From NCBI RefSeq assembly GCF_000974445.1, contig NZ_BBOJ01000012.1, positions 248,001 to 312,000 of the forward strand: 64,000 nucleotides of DNA. Direction: 5' to 3'. The translations under genes and the position numbers were made by a program. This stretch comes from Lentzea aerocolonigenes. Its GTDB lineage: Bacteria > Actinomycetota > Actinomycetes > Mycobacteriales > Pseudonocardiaceae. Positions 25,228 to 33,391 of this stretch are shown piece after piece (within the stretch, counting starts at the first letter, position 1; the number at the start of each line of letters is the position of its first letter). Under the pieces are notes generated by a model, which was given only the letters and a program-made list of their open reading frames with translations, did not search any database and was not told the origin of the DNA.

Positions 25228-25683
25228 TCAGGCGGACTCCGCCGCCCGCTTCAGCCGCTCCAGCGTCGCCACGATGTTGGCCTGGTTCGTCACCGCGCGG
25301 TCCTTGACCCCGGTGGCGAGCACGGTGATCGGCTTGTACCAGCTCGGCCGGCGGTCCCAGGTGGACTCCGTGACGCGGCAGCCGTCCGCCGTCCGTTCGA
25401 TGTCGTACTGCCAGCGCGACACCGGCATCCCGAGCGACTTCACCTCGAACGCGAACCGCTCGGCCGAGCAGTCGGTGACCGTGGACGTCGTCGGCCAGAC
25501 CCGCCAGCCGCGCTTGTTGACGCCGCGGAACCGCGCCCCGACGGCCGGCCCGGACGTGCCCAGCCACTTGCCGCCCGCGTACTCCTCGGCGACGCCGCTC
25601 AGCCCTCGCAGATCGCTGACCAGGTCGAACACCCGTTGCGGGGTCGCGGCGATGTCGATGTGCGCGGAGGCGTCCGGCGTCAT
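25228..25683 (-). CDS. SRPBCC (START-like) family protein
   Basis: Protein of 151 aa. Opens with SAHIDIAATPQRVFDLVSDL, the usual beta1-helix entry of polyketide cyclase/dehydrase-like SRPBCC proteins. Hydrophobic-ligand binding fold; no catalytic function assignable. It lies 13 nt downstream of the NmrA-like gene and is probably co-transcribed with it. Confidence 0.85.
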   Translation of the reverse strand: MTPDASAHIDIAATPQRVFDLVSDLRGLSGVAEEYAGGKWLGTSGPAVGARFRGVNKRGWRVWPTTSTVTDCSAERFAFEVKSLGMPVSRWQYDIERTADGCRVTESTWDRRPSWYKPITVLATGVKDRAVTNQANIVATLERLKRAAESA

Positions 25684-25696
25684 GCCGCCGAACTTA

Positions 25697-26557
25697 CTAC
25701 GAGTAGGTTCGCTGCACCAGCCACTGTTCGACGGTCTTCACGGACGGCACGATCGCCCTGGTGGCGGAGGGGTCGGCGACGACTGGGTTCGCGTGCAGCC
25801 AGCGCCACATCTTCGTCAGGTCGTCGCCGACGAACCGGTGGAAGAGCCAGATCGGCATCGGGAAGCCCCGCAGCGCGCGGCCCGTCACCTTCCGCCAGAG
25901 CGCACGGCACTCGTCGATGGTCCGCACGTCCGCGCACAGCGGGACTTCCGCGCCCACGAACCGGCCCGGCTCGGCGAAGACCTTCGCCGCAACCGCACCC
26001 ACGTCGTCGGCGCACAGCCACGGCAACGGCCGGTCGACGCCGACCAGCTTCGGCATCAGGTGCCACATGGACACGGGCGGGTAGAAGTCCTTGTCCGTCA
26101 TCAGTTCCATGAACGCCATCGGGCGCAGGACCGTGAGCGGCAGACCGAGCGACTCCAGGTGTTCGCGTACGACGAGCTTGTTGTCCCACTGCCCGACACC
26201 GGTGCCCGGCACCCCCGGCCCGGCCGACGCGTACACGACGTGCCGCACCCCGGCCTCGGCCGCGGCGTCGCCGACCGCGCGTCCCTGCCGAACCTCGCCG
26301 TCGAGCCCGCTGATCATCGGGTTCTGGACGCTGAACACGCCCTGTGCTCCCACCATCGCCGGGCGCAGCGTCGCGATGTCGTCCATGTCCGCGCGCACCA
26401 CCTCGGCGCCGGACGAGGAGAGCTTGGCGGCGGCGGCCGACGCGGGATCACGCGTCAACGCGCGCACCCGCCACCCGTCCGCGAGCAGGTGCCGTGCGAC
26501 CGCACCGCCCTGACGGCCGGTCGCACCCGTGACCACGATCAACCCGGTGTCGTCCAT
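25697..26557 (-). CDS. NmrA-like NAD(P)-binding atypical SDR
   Basis: Protein of 286 aa. N-terminal dinucleotide motif VTGATGRQGGAVARHL and RALTRDP (NADP-type Arg), followed by MVGAQGVFSVQNP and the conserved LRPMAFMEL. The family includes redox-sensing regulators and quinone or ether reductases. The catalytic Tyr-Lys pair is not obvious. It precedes the SRPBCC gene in a likely two-gene unit and has an RBS inside the inverted repeat at 26566-26587. Confidence 0.85.
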   Translation of the reverse strand: MDDTGLIVVTGATGRQGGAVARHLLADGWRVRALTRDPASAAAAKLSSSGAEVVRADMDDIATLRPAMVGAQGVFSVQNPMISGLDGEVRQGRAVGDAAAEAGVRHVVYASAGPGVPGTGVGQWDNKLVVREHLESLGLPLTVLRPMAFMELMTDKDFYPPVSMWHLMPKLVGVDRPLPWLCADDVGAVAAKVFAEPGRFVGAEVPLCADVRTIDECRALWRKVTGRALRGFPMPIWLFHRFVGDDLTKMWRWLHANPVVADPSATRAIVPSVKTVEQWLVQRTYS

Positions 26558-26565
26558 CGCGGACC

Positions 26566-26587
26566 TCCTGGCTGTCTATCGCCAGGA
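26566..26587. promoter_or_regulatory. Inverted repeat over the NmrA-like RBS
   Basis: Arms TCCTGGC and GCCAGGA separated by 8 nt sit between two minus-strand genes and include part of the AGGAGG ribosome binding site of the downstream gene. It could be a short terminator for the dehydrogenase gene, an operator, or a structure that limits translation; these cannot be separated by eye. Confidence 0.4.
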
Positions 26588-26598
26588 CGCGCCAACGG

Positions 26599-27531
26599 TT
26601 ACTTCAGTTCGCGGATCGGCTCTCCCGCGACGAACGCGTGGACGTCCTCAACGGCCTCGCGGAAGTACGTGCGGTAGTTGGCCTCGGTGACGTAGCCGAG
26701 GTGCGGGGTGGCGAGAACGCTCGGCAGGGTCCGCAGCTCGTCGGTCAACGGCAGCGGCTCGACCTCGAACACGTCGAGCCCGGCACCGGCGATCCGCCTC
26801 TCCCGCAACACTTCCAGCAGGGCGGGTCCGTCCACGATGGCCGCACGCGAGGTGTTGACCAGGAACGCCGAGGGCTTCAGGCACGCCAGCGCCGCCGCGT
26901 CGACCAGTCCCCGGCTCCGCTCGCTCAACACGAGGTGGATCGACGCGAAGTCGCTCTGCCCCAACAGGTCGTGCAGCCCGGACGCCAGCCGCACACCCTC
27001 GGCCTCGGTCCGATCCTCGGTGAGGTTCGGACTCCACGCGACGACGTCCATCCCGAACGCCTTGCCGATCCGCCCCACCGCCTTGCCGAGGTTGCCGAAC
27101 CCCACCAGCCCGAGCGTGCGGCCGGCGAGGTCGACGCCGACGGTGCTCTGCCACGGCCCGCCGCCGTGGAACGCCGCGTTCTCGACGACCAGGTGCCGGG
27201 CGAGACCGAGGATCAACGCCCAGGTCAACTCGGTCGGCGGCGTCTTGGCGCTACCGGTGCCGCAGACCGTGACGCCGTGCTCACGCGCCGCGGCGAGGTC
27301 GATGGAGGCGTTGCGCATCCCACTCGTGACCAGCAACCGGAGCTTCGGCAGCCGAGCGAACAACTCGGCCGTGAACGGGGTCCGCTCGCGCATGATCACG
27401 ACGCACTCGGCGTCGGCCAACGCCGGTGCCGGGTCGTCCAGGTGTTCGCGCAGCACGGTCACGTCGAGACCGGACCAGTCGGCGTTGGCGAGCGCCACGC
27501 CCTGGTAGTCGTCCAGCACCACACACCTCAT
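26599..27531 (-). CDS. D-2-hydroxyacid dehydrogenase, NAD-dependent
   Basis: Protein of 310 aa. Rossmann motif LVGFGNLGKAVGRIGKAFGM; catalytic Arg in VNTSRAAIVD, Glu in GLDVFEVEPLP, His in ATPHLGYVT. It is the phosphoglycerate-dehydrogenase-like group but lacks a regulatory ACT domain. It reduces a 2-oxoacid or oxidises the D-hydroxyacid; substrate unknown. The start ATG at 27531 leaves a 25-nt divergent gap to the DUF3291 gene, so the two promoters are compressed or overlapping. Confidence 0.88.
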   Translation of the reverse strand: MRCVVLDDYQGVALANADWSGLDVTVLREHLDDPAPALADAECVVIMRERTPFTAELFARLPKLRLLVTSGMRNASIDLAAAREHGVTVCGTGSAKTPPTELTWALILGLARHLVVENAAFHGGGPWQSTVGVDLAGRTLGLVGFGNLGKAVGRIGKAFGMDVVAWSPNLTEDRTEAEGVRLASGLHDLLGQSDFASIHLVLSERSRGLVDAAALACLKPSAFLVNTSRAAIVDGPALLEVLRERRIAGAGLDVFEVEPLPLTDELRTLPSVLATPHLGYVTEANYRTYFREAVEDVHAFVAGEPIRELK

Positions 27532-27556
27532 GGACCGATCATGTCAGAGTGGTGGC

Positions 27557-28018
27557 ATGGGGGATTTTCACCTGGCGCAGGCCAACATCTCGACCGGGCG
27601 GTGGGCGTTCGACCACTGGCGGATGCGCGGGTTCACGAGCAGGGTCGACGCGATCAACGACCTGGCGGAGCGGGCGCCCGGTTTCGTGTGGCGGCCGACG
27701 TCCGACCGGATGACGGACGACCTGACCAGGCTGGGCCGCGACCCGTGGCGCGAGGCGTTCAACCTCAGCGTGTGGGACTCGGTCGAGGCCTTGTGGGAGT
27801 TCACGTTCGGCGGCCTGCACGTCGAAGCGGTCAAGCGCAGCGCTCAGTGGTTCGACCCCGGCAGCGCGGTCGACGTCATGTGGTGGGTGCCCGCGGGGCA
27901 TCGGCCGACGACGGAGGAGGGGCTCGCGAAGCTCGACCTGGTCGCGCGCGAAGGCCCGACACCGGACGGGTTCACGTTCCGGCGGCGCTTCCCGGCGCCA
28001 GAGCACCCCGCACGATGA
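27557..28018 (+). CDS. DUF3291 protein
   Basis: Protein of 153 aa. Begins FHLAQANIS and contains WDSVEALWEFTF, both characteristic of DUF3291, a ferredoxin-like-fold family related to antibiotic-biosynthesis monooxygenase-like proteins with no settled function. ATG at 27557 is taken rather than an upstream in-frame codon because it starts directly before the conserved segment. Its 3' end overlaps the TetR gene by 47 nt (convergent). Confidence 0.8.
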   Translation: MGDFHLAQANISTGRWAFDHWRMRGFTSRVDAINDLAERAPGFVWRPTSDRMTDDLTRLGRDPWREAFNLSVWDSVEALWEFTFGGLHVEAVKRSAQWFDPGSAVDVMWWVPAGHRPTTEEGLAKLDLVAREGPTPDGFTFRRRFPAPEHPAR

Positions 28019-28535
28019 TCTCCAGCAGCGGCCGCGGGTCGATCTCCTCACCTCGCGCGAACCGCTGCAGGAAGACCCCCTGGAAGCACGCGCCGATCGT
28101 GTCGGACGCCGCCACCGGGTCACGTGCGCCGAGGCGGGCGAGCGCGGGCACGAGCATCCCCGTCATCACGGCACGGCCGCTCAGCAACGCCTGCCGTATT
28201 CGTTCGTTCGCCGCGGACTCCATCCACAGCACCATGCGTGCGGTGGTCGTGACCTCATTAGGTCCGATCATGAAGTCGTACAGCCGGCACAGCTCGTCGA
28301 TCAGGTCGGCCGCCGACTCGGGTTTCAGCGCTGCCTCGACCACGGGGACCTCCTGGCGCAGCATCCACTCCCCCACGCCGTCGAGCAGCGCGGCGCGGGT
28401 GCGGAAGTAGTTCGACGTCGAGCCCTTCGGCAGGCCGGCCCGTTCGTCGACGCGCGCGTGCGTCAGCCCGCGCAGCCCTTCCGTGCCGAGCAACTCGATC
28501 GCCGCGACGAGAGCACGGTCCCTGTTGGAGGTCAC
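27972..28535 (-). CDS. TetR-family repressor
   Basis: Protein of 187 aa. The N-terminal helix-turn-helix is RDRALVAAIELLG... with GLTHARVDERAGLPKGSTSNYFRTRAALLD, followed by a helical ligand domain. GTG at 28535 gives a normal TetR N-terminus (TSNRDRAL). Two matching operator sites lie in the 53-bp divergent region toward the small membrane protein, so it probably represses itself and that gene. Confidence 0.88.
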   Translation of the reverse strand: MTSNRDRALVAAIELLGTEGLRGLTHARVDERAGLPKGSTSNYFRTRAALLDGVGEWMLRQEVPVVEAALKPESAADLIDELCRLYDFMIGPNEVTTTARMVLWMESAANERIRQALLSGRAVMTGMLVPALARLGARDPVAASDTIGACFQGVFLQRFARGEEIDPRPLLEIIVRGALAPGSAAGT

Positions 28536-28540
28536 GCAAT

Positions 28541-28578
28541 CACTATAGACGTAGTGACTTGACACTACGATCGTAGTA
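28541..28578. promoter_or_regulatory. Two tandem TetR operators
   Basis: Site 1 at 28541-28556 is CACTA-N6-TAGTG; site 2 at 28563-28578 is CACTA-N6-TAGTA and contains a perfect 14-bp palindrome (ACTACGATCGTAGT, 28564-28577). Their centres are 22 bp apart, about two helical turns, so two repressor dimers could bind on one face. The pair fills the divergent promoter between the repressor and the membrane-protein gene. Confidence 0.8.
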
Positions 28579-28588
28579 CTGTCGGTCC

Positions 28589-28981
28589 ATGACAGCGACA
28601 ATCGCCCTGGCCGGGTGGGTGGTCAACATCTTGCTGGGCCTGGTACTCCTGTTCCGAGCACGAAGACACATGCCACCCCTCGCCTACTACCACCTCGTCA
28701 CCGCGTTCGTCGGGCTCGGCCTCTGGATCGCCTTCATGGCCACGGACTCGGCCGCGCTGGCGTGGGCCGGATTCGCCGTGCTCACCCTGCACAACACCTT
28801 CGGCGACAGGCTCCGGATGAAGGGCTGGCGCCAGCGCAACCCCACCGCACAGGGAAACGCCTACTTCAAAGCCGTGCTGTACACGGCGAAGAGACCACTC
28901 CCGGCGGTGCACGCCATGATCTCGGGAGTGGTCTTCTTCCCGGCTCTCGCCGCCGCGCTGATCAGCAGTTGGGGTGCGTGA
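28589..28981 (+). CDS. Small membrane protein controlled by the divergent TetR
   Basis: Protein of 130 aa with about four hydrophobic helices (GWVVNILLGLVLLF, YYHLVTAFVGLGLWIAFMA, AWAGFAVLTLH, and a C-terminal GVVFFPALAAALIS). I do not recognise a family. Its control by a TetR repressor through two operators suggests a stress or drug-response membrane function (inference). The 3' end overlaps the lipase gene by 20 nt. Confidence 0.7.
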   Translation: MTATIALAGWVVNILLGLVLLFRARRHMPPLAYYHLVTAFVGLGLWIAFMATDSAALAWAGFAVLTLHNTFGDRLRMKGWRQRNPTAQGNAYFKAVLYTAKRPLPAVHAMISGVVFFPALAAALISSWGA

Positions 28982-30092
28982 CCCGGCCGGCGAACCGGTC
29001 GCCGAGCCAGTTCAGGGCGTTCGTGCCCCACGCGCTGATCGCCGCGATGTGCCCGAGCAGCGGCAGCGCCGTCCACTGCACGTCGGCGCCCAGCGAGCAC
29101 CACTGCGTCCGCAGCTTCTGTCCGACGCTGAACGGAATGAGCTCGTCCACCGTGCCGTGGTAGAGGTACACGGGCGCGGCGGGTTTCACTGAACCGAGCG
29201 TGTTCTCCGTCAACCTCTTCTGCCACAACGGGTCCTGGATGACGTCCGGCCGCGTGGTCAGCGCGTTCAACCGTGTGAACGGTGCCACCAGGGCGATCTC
29301 GGCGACGCACGACTCGCGGATGGTGTCGAGGACGTGCTTCCCGCGGGTGTTCAGCACCGACGCCAGCGGCAGTTCCGGGTAGGCCGCGGCATAGCCGGCC
29401 GCCGCCGCGAACACGAGGCCCGATCCGGCGTTGCCGTCGTTGAACTTCGCGACCGCGTTGAGGTCGGCCGGCACGCCACCCGCCGCGACGCCGACGACGT
29501 TGAGCGAAGGCGCGTACGACTTCCACTGCTCGGCGGCGGCCGACGCGGCCTGACCTCCTTGTGAGTAGCCGAAAACGCCGACCGGAGCGTCAGCGGACAG
29601 GCCGGGAATGCTGCTCGCCGCCCGTGCGACGTCCAGCAGCGCACGTCCCTCCGAACGGGACACCGCGTAGGTGTGATCCCCTGGCGTGCCAAGGCCTTCG
29701 TAGTCGGTGACGGCGACGGCCCAGCCGTTGAACATGGCCTGCGCGAGGAACGCGATCTCGACCTCGGTGCCGTTCTGGAGCTGCCGCGACGGGGCGCACT
29801 GGTCGCCCATGCCCTGCGTGCCCATCGCGTACGCCACGATCGGGCGCGGGCCGTTGTTCCACGGCAGCGGCGACACGAGCACCATGCCGGACACGACGTT
29901 GCCCGCACCGGTGGCGGACGTGGAGCGGTAGCGGATGTCGTAGGCCTTCACCGGGGCGGGCAGCAGCCGCAACGGTTCCGGATGCCACGCCACCTCCCTG
30001 CTGCTGACGAGATCGCCCGGCGCGGCCGCCGCAGCGGGTGTGACCAGGGCTGATACCACGAGAACGGCGGCGAGCACGGCACGGCGCTTCAT
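28962..30092 (-). CDS. Secreted lipase, LIP (secretory lipase) family
   Basis: Protein of 376 aa. Signal peptide about 1-25 (VLVVSALVTPAAAAAP). Alpha/beta-hydrolase with nucleophile elbow GYSQGG (in PVGVFGYSQGGQAAS), Asp in YLYHGTVDELIPF and His in PLLGHIAAI. Two cysteines near 98 and 264, and others near the C-terminus (QWCSLG, HPNC), suggest disulfides. ATG at 30092 is preceded by a weak AAGGGG and starts directly at the signal peptide; longer upstream reading is not used. Monocistronic. Confidence 0.88.
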   Translation of the reverse strand: MKRRAVLAAVLVVSALVTPAAAAAPGDLVSSREVAWHPEPLRLLPAPVKAYDIRYRSTSATGAGNVVSGMVLVSPLPWNNGPRPIVAYAMGTQGMGDQCAPSRQLQNGTEVEIAFLAQAMFNGWAVAVTDYEGLGTPGDHTYAVSRSEGRALLDVARAASSIPGLSADAPVGVFGYSQGGQAASAAAEQWKSYAPSLNVVGVAAGGVPADLNAVAKFNDGNAGSGLVFAAAAGYAAAYPELPLASVLNTRGKHVLDTIRESCVAEIALVAPFTRLNALTTRPDVIQDPLWQKRLTENTLGSVKPAAPVYLYHGTVDELIPFSVGQKLRTQWCSLGADVQWTALPLLGHIAAISAWGTNALNWLGDRFAGRVTHPNC

Positions 30093-30169
30093 CAGGGACC
30101 CCTTTGTGGTAACCGGCGTTACCGCAATGTAGGGCCGAACGTCGTAATGTGGCAACAGCGGTTTTCGCT

Positions 30170-31267
30170 TTATGGATTCACCGCGAGGAACAGGAACGCC
30201 GCCAGCAGCACCAGGTGCACGCCGCCCTGCAACCTCGTCGCCCGCCCCGGCACGACGGTCAGCACGCTCACGAGAACCGTGAGCAGCAGCAGGACCATCT
30301 GCGTCGAGCCGAGGCCCAGCAGCAGCGGGCCGTCGAGCCACACCGTCGCCAGCGCGATGGTCGGGATCGTCAGGCCGATGCTCGCGATCGCCGAGCCGTA
30401 GCCGAGGTTGAGGCTCGTCTGGATGCGGTCGCGCAACGCGGCGCGGGCGGCGGCGATCGTTTCGGGCAGGAGCACCAGCAGCGCGATCACGACGCCGACG
30501 AACGACTGAGGGAAGCCCGCGGCGCGCACGCCGGCCTCGATCGCGGGCGACTCGATCTTCGCGAGGCCGACCACGGCGATCAGTGCGACGAGCAGCAGGC
30601 CGAGGGACGCGAGGGCGGCCTTGCCGGAAGGCGCTTCGGCGTGTTCATCCGCCTCGATCACGCCGTCCTCGTCGACCGGGAGGAAGAAGTCGCGGTGGCG
30701 GACGGTCTGGGTGAAGACGAACAACGCGTACAGCGCGAGGGAGGCCAGTGCGGCGAACGCGAGCTGCGGGCCGGAGAACTCGGGGCCGGGCGCGGTCGTG
30801 GTGAAGGTCGGCAGTACGAGCGTGAGCGCGGCCAGGGTGATCACCGTGGCGAGCGCGCCGCCGCTGCCCTCGGCGTTGAAGAGCGTCGTGCCGTGCTTGA
30901 GTGCGCCGAGCAGCAACGCGATGCCGACGATGCCGTTGGTGGTGATCATGACCGCGGCGAAGACGGTGTCGCGGGCGAGTGAGGACGCTTCCGGTCCGCC
31001 GGACACCATCAGCGTGACGATCAGAGCCACTTCGATGATCGTGACGGCGACCGCGAGGACCAGCGATCCGAACGGCTCCCCCACCCGCAGCGCCACGACC
31101 TCGGCGTGGTGCACGGCGGCGAGCACGGTCGCGGCGAGCACCACCGCGACGACGGCGACGAGCACGGGTGCGAGGTCACGCCCCCAGGCGAGCACGAGCA
31201 GCAGCACGCCGAGCACGGGGGTGATGGTCGTCCAGGACAGCAGCGGAAATCGCGAGGTGGCGGCCAT
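30170..31267 (-). CDS. chaA: Ca2+(Na+,K+)/H+ antiporter, ChaA-type
   Basis: Protein of 365 aa with about 11 membrane segments. The two CaCA repeats show VTIIEVALIVTLMVSG and the inverted copy VVIALLVLLPETIAAARAA followed by NLGYGSAIASIGLTIPTI, the signature of the ChaA/CAX cation-proton exchangers. An acidic loop (PVDEDGVIEADEHAE, about 205-220) separates the halves. ATG at 31267 directly precedes TM1. The function is calcium, sodium or potassium extrusion coupled to proton entry. Confidence 0.88.
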   Translation of the reverse strand: MAATSRFPLLSWTTITPVLGVLLLVLAWGRDLAPVLVAVVAVVLAATVLAAVHHAEVVALRVGEPFGSLVLAVAVTIIEVALIVTLMVSGGPEASSLARDTVFAAVMITTNGIVGIALLLGALKHGTTLFNAEGSGGALATVITLAALTLVLPTFTTTAPGPEFSGPQLAFAALASLALYALFVFTQTVRHRDFFLPVDEDGVIEADEHAEAPSGKAALASLGLLLVALIAVVGLAKIESPAIEAGVRAAGFPQSFVGVVIALLVLLPETIAAARAALRDRIQTSLNLGYGSAIASIGLTIPTIALATVWLDGPLLLGLGSTQMVLLLLTVLVSVLTVVPGRATRLQGGVHLVLLAAFLFLAVNP

Positions 31268-31333
31268 GATCCAACCCTCGCACACCGCCGGGGCCGTGCG
31301 CCATTCGGCGGAACACCCATTCAAGGGCGAAGA

Positions 31334-31374
31334 AATGTGGAGCGGAGCGCCCCTGCCGCGCCCCGCTCCACATT
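31334..31374 (-). terminator. Rho-independent-like terminator of the SSI gene
   Basis: Perfect 12-bp arms AATGTGGAGCGG (31334-31345) and CCGCTCCACATT (31363-31374) lie just beyond the stop of the protease-inhibitor gene. Read on the minus strand the stem is followed by TTCTTCG, a short U-rich tail. Confidence 0.8.
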
Positions 31375-31385
31375 AATGGCCGGTG

Positions 31386-31778
31386 TTAGAAATCGAACAC
31401 CGCACCGGTGTGCGCCAGCATGACGCACGAGTTCGGGTAGGTGTGCACCTCGTTCACGGGCTCACCTCGCCAAAAGCCGAACATCGAGACCTCCACGGGC
31501 GCGTAGATGAAGGTGCACGCGCGGCCGTCGGCACGCATGGCCCGCAGGTCGGCGCCGGTGGACGCCAGCGTCGCGCAGGCGAGGGCCCTGCGCGGGTGGC
31601 TGTCACCTCGTTCGCAGGTCAGGACGGTAGCCTTGAAGGCGTTGTCCTCGATGTCCGAGTACTGCACGGTCAGCACGAGCGCGGTGTCCCCGTGGGCAGA
31701 GGGTGCGGCCTGCGCGGTGCCTCCGACGATGAGAAGTGACGCGAACAGCGCAACGAACGCGAGAATGCGCTTGAGCAT
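31386..31778 (-). CDS. Subtilisin-inhibitor-like (SSI family) secreted protease inhibitor
   Basis: Protein of 130 aa with a signal peptide (about 1-24, ending TAQAAPS). The SSI fold is marked by ALVLTVQYSD, HPRRALACATL, the reactive loop ACTFIYAPVEVSMFGFW and the C-terminal PNSCVMLAHTGAVFDF. Four cysteines match the two conserved disulfides. By alignment with the SSI loop CPMVYDP, where Met is P1, the P1 residue here is Phe (CTFIYAP). RBS AGGAGG lies 10 nt before ATG 31778. It likely inhibits subtilisin- or chymotrypsin-like proteases outside the cell. Confidence 0.88.
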   Translation of the reverse strand: MLKRILAFVALFASLLIVGGTAQAAPSAHGDTALVLTVQYSDIEDNAFKATVLTCERGDSHPRRALACATLASTGADLRAMRADGRACTFIYAPVEVSMFGFWRGEPVNEVHTYPNSCVMLAHTGAVFDF

Positions 31779-32024
31779 GGAAAGCGGTCCTCCTGAGACC
31801 TCATGAAAATCGGGCCGGTTCTCGGCCGCCGGAGATGTTGCCATCATGTTTCGTGGCGGCGAAAGGGGCCAGCAAACGTTCACCGATCACATTTGCGCGC
31901 TCCGCCGAAAGCGTGATTGGGCCGAATGGATGTGTTCCCCGCCACGTCCGCCGGGACACAGCTGCCGACGGACTGTTACGGGTTGCTGACAGACACGCCC
32001 ACTGCCGGACGTATTATCGAAATC

Positions 32025-32612
32025 ATGTCCAAGACCTCCAGACGCGTCGTGTTCGGCGTGCTGCTGATCGTCACACTCGTGGTTTCCACCGGCGGCGCGC
32101 TGGGATACCTGGGCAGATTGACGCTCGTGTTCGACCGGCACCCCGGAAAGCCGCTCGCGATTCTCGAGGAAGTGCCGGGACCGCCGGACGGACCGAAGTG
32201 CTCGATCGACGCCCGCTATCTCGACGAGGCTCCCGACGGCCTGCGCCCGGACGTTCTCCAGGCGTGGAAGTCGTTGCGCACCAAGGCCTCTGAGCAGGGC
32301 GTTCAGCTCTGCCTGAACGACGGCAAGCGCAGCCGTCAGCAACAGCAGAAGGAGTTCGACGAGGCGGTCAAGAAGTTCGGCACCGAAGAACTCGCGTCGA
32401 AGTACGTGCTGAACCCGCCGGACCGGTCGATGCACGTGATCGGACTCGCGGTCGACATTCAGCCGATCGAATCGGCGAAATGGGTCGAGAAAAACGGCAG
32501 CACCCTCGGCTGGTGCCGCCGTTACGAAAATGAGCAGTGGCATTTCGAGTACAACGCCGGCTACTCCACCGGGGGCTGCCCCGCACTCGTTCCGAGCGCG
32601 ACCGGCAGCTGA
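32025..32612 (+). CDS. M15 (VanY-type) D,D-carboxypeptidase, membrane-anchored
   Basis: Protein of 195 aa. An N-terminal membrane anchor or signal (VVFGVLLIVTLVVSTGGALG) is followed by a VanY domain with the zinc motif SMHVIGLAVD (His and Asp ligands) and the WHFEY motif containing the third His; three other cysteines are present. The enzyme acts outside the membrane on the D-Ala-D-Ala end of peptidoglycan stems. ATG at 32025 is preferred over an in-frame upstream start at 31926 because it begins at the membrane segment. No vancomycin-resistance partners are adjacent, so ordinary cell-wall remodelling is more likely. Confidence 0.85.
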   Translation: MSKTSRRVVFGVLLIVTLVVSTGGALGYLGRLTLVFDRHPGKPLAILEEVPGPPDGPKCSIDARYLDEAPDGLRPDVLQAWKSLRTKASEQGVQLCLNDGKRSRQQQQKEFDEAVKKFGTEELASKYVLNPPDRSMHVIGLAVDIQPIESAKWVEKNGSTLGWCRRYENEQWHFEYNAGYSTGGCPALVPSATGS

Positions 32613-32664
32613 GTGCCCGTCAAAGGTCTAGACGCCTGGGGTGCGCACGAGGTTGCGCCGACGT

Positions 32665-32690
32665 AATCTGACAACCCGAGTTACCAGATT
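32665..32690. promoter_or_regulatory. Imperfect palindrome, probable TetR operator
   Basis: Arms AATCTGACAAC and GTTACCAGATT are separated by 4 nt; 9 of 11 positions pair. It ends 10 bp before the GTG of the downstream TetR gene, a typical autoregulatory position. Confidence 0.6.
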
Positions 32691-32700
32691 GGAGCACCCG

Positions 32701-33318
32701 GTGGCACGTGCCTACGGCGGCATCTCACCCGAGCAGCGCAGGGCCGAGCGCAGGGCCCGCTTGCTGCAGGCCGGGCTGGCGCTGTTCACCGGCACGGGTT
32801 TCGCCGCCACCAAGATCTCCGGGCTGTGCACGGAGGCCGGCGTCTCCACCCGCAACTTCTACGAGGAGTTCGCCTCCAAGGAGGACCTGCTCCGCGAGCT
32901 GCACGACCTGATCAACGCCACGGCGTTCAATGAGGTCCGCACGGCGATGGCACAGCTGGAGACCGCCGACCTGGCCACCAGGATCACGACGTTGCTGGAC
33001 GTGTTCGTGCGCAGCGTGACGGCGGACCCCCGCGCACCGCGCCTGAACTACGTCGAGGCCGTCGGCATCAACGCGGAGATCGAGCAGCAGCACGTGCGGT
33101 GGGTGAACACGTGGGCCGAGTTCATCGAGGCCGAGGCGCTGCGGGCGGCGGCAGCGGGGGTGGCGCCGCAACGGTCGTACCGGCTCACGGCGATCGCACT
33201 GGTGGGGGCGACCACCGGGCTGCTGCGCGTGTGGCAGGCGCACGAGCCGCCGCTCGCGGTGGACGAGATCGCCGCGGAGATCCGTGAGCTCGTGCTGGCC
33301 GCGATCACTCGGCCGTAG
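32701..33318 (+). CDS. TetR-family regulator
   Basis: Protein of 205 aa. The DNA-binding domain is RRAERRARLLQAGLALFTGTGF with KISGLCTEAGVSTRNFYEEFASKEDLLRELHD; a helical C-terminal domain follows. GTG at 32701 is chosen over an upstream in-frame GTG (32641) because it follows a GGAG and the conserved HTH spacing. The operator at 32665-32690 suggests autoregulation. No obvious target gene is adjacent on the other side. Confidence 0.85.
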   Translation: MARAYGGISPEQRRAERRARLLQAGLALFTGTGFAATKISGLCTEAGVSTRNFYEEFASKEDLLRELHDLINATAFNEVRTAMAQLETADLATRITTLLDVFVRSVTADPRAPRLNYVEAVGINAEIEQQHVRWVNTWAEFIEAEALRAAAAGVAPQRSYRLTAIALVGATTGLLRVWQAHEPPLAVDEIAAEIRELVLAAITRP

Positions 33319-33391
33319 CGCGCTGGTCGGTTCGGGCCATCTCCTTCCGAAAGCACCCCGGCCGTTGTGGCGACCGTGATCCGATGGCGGC

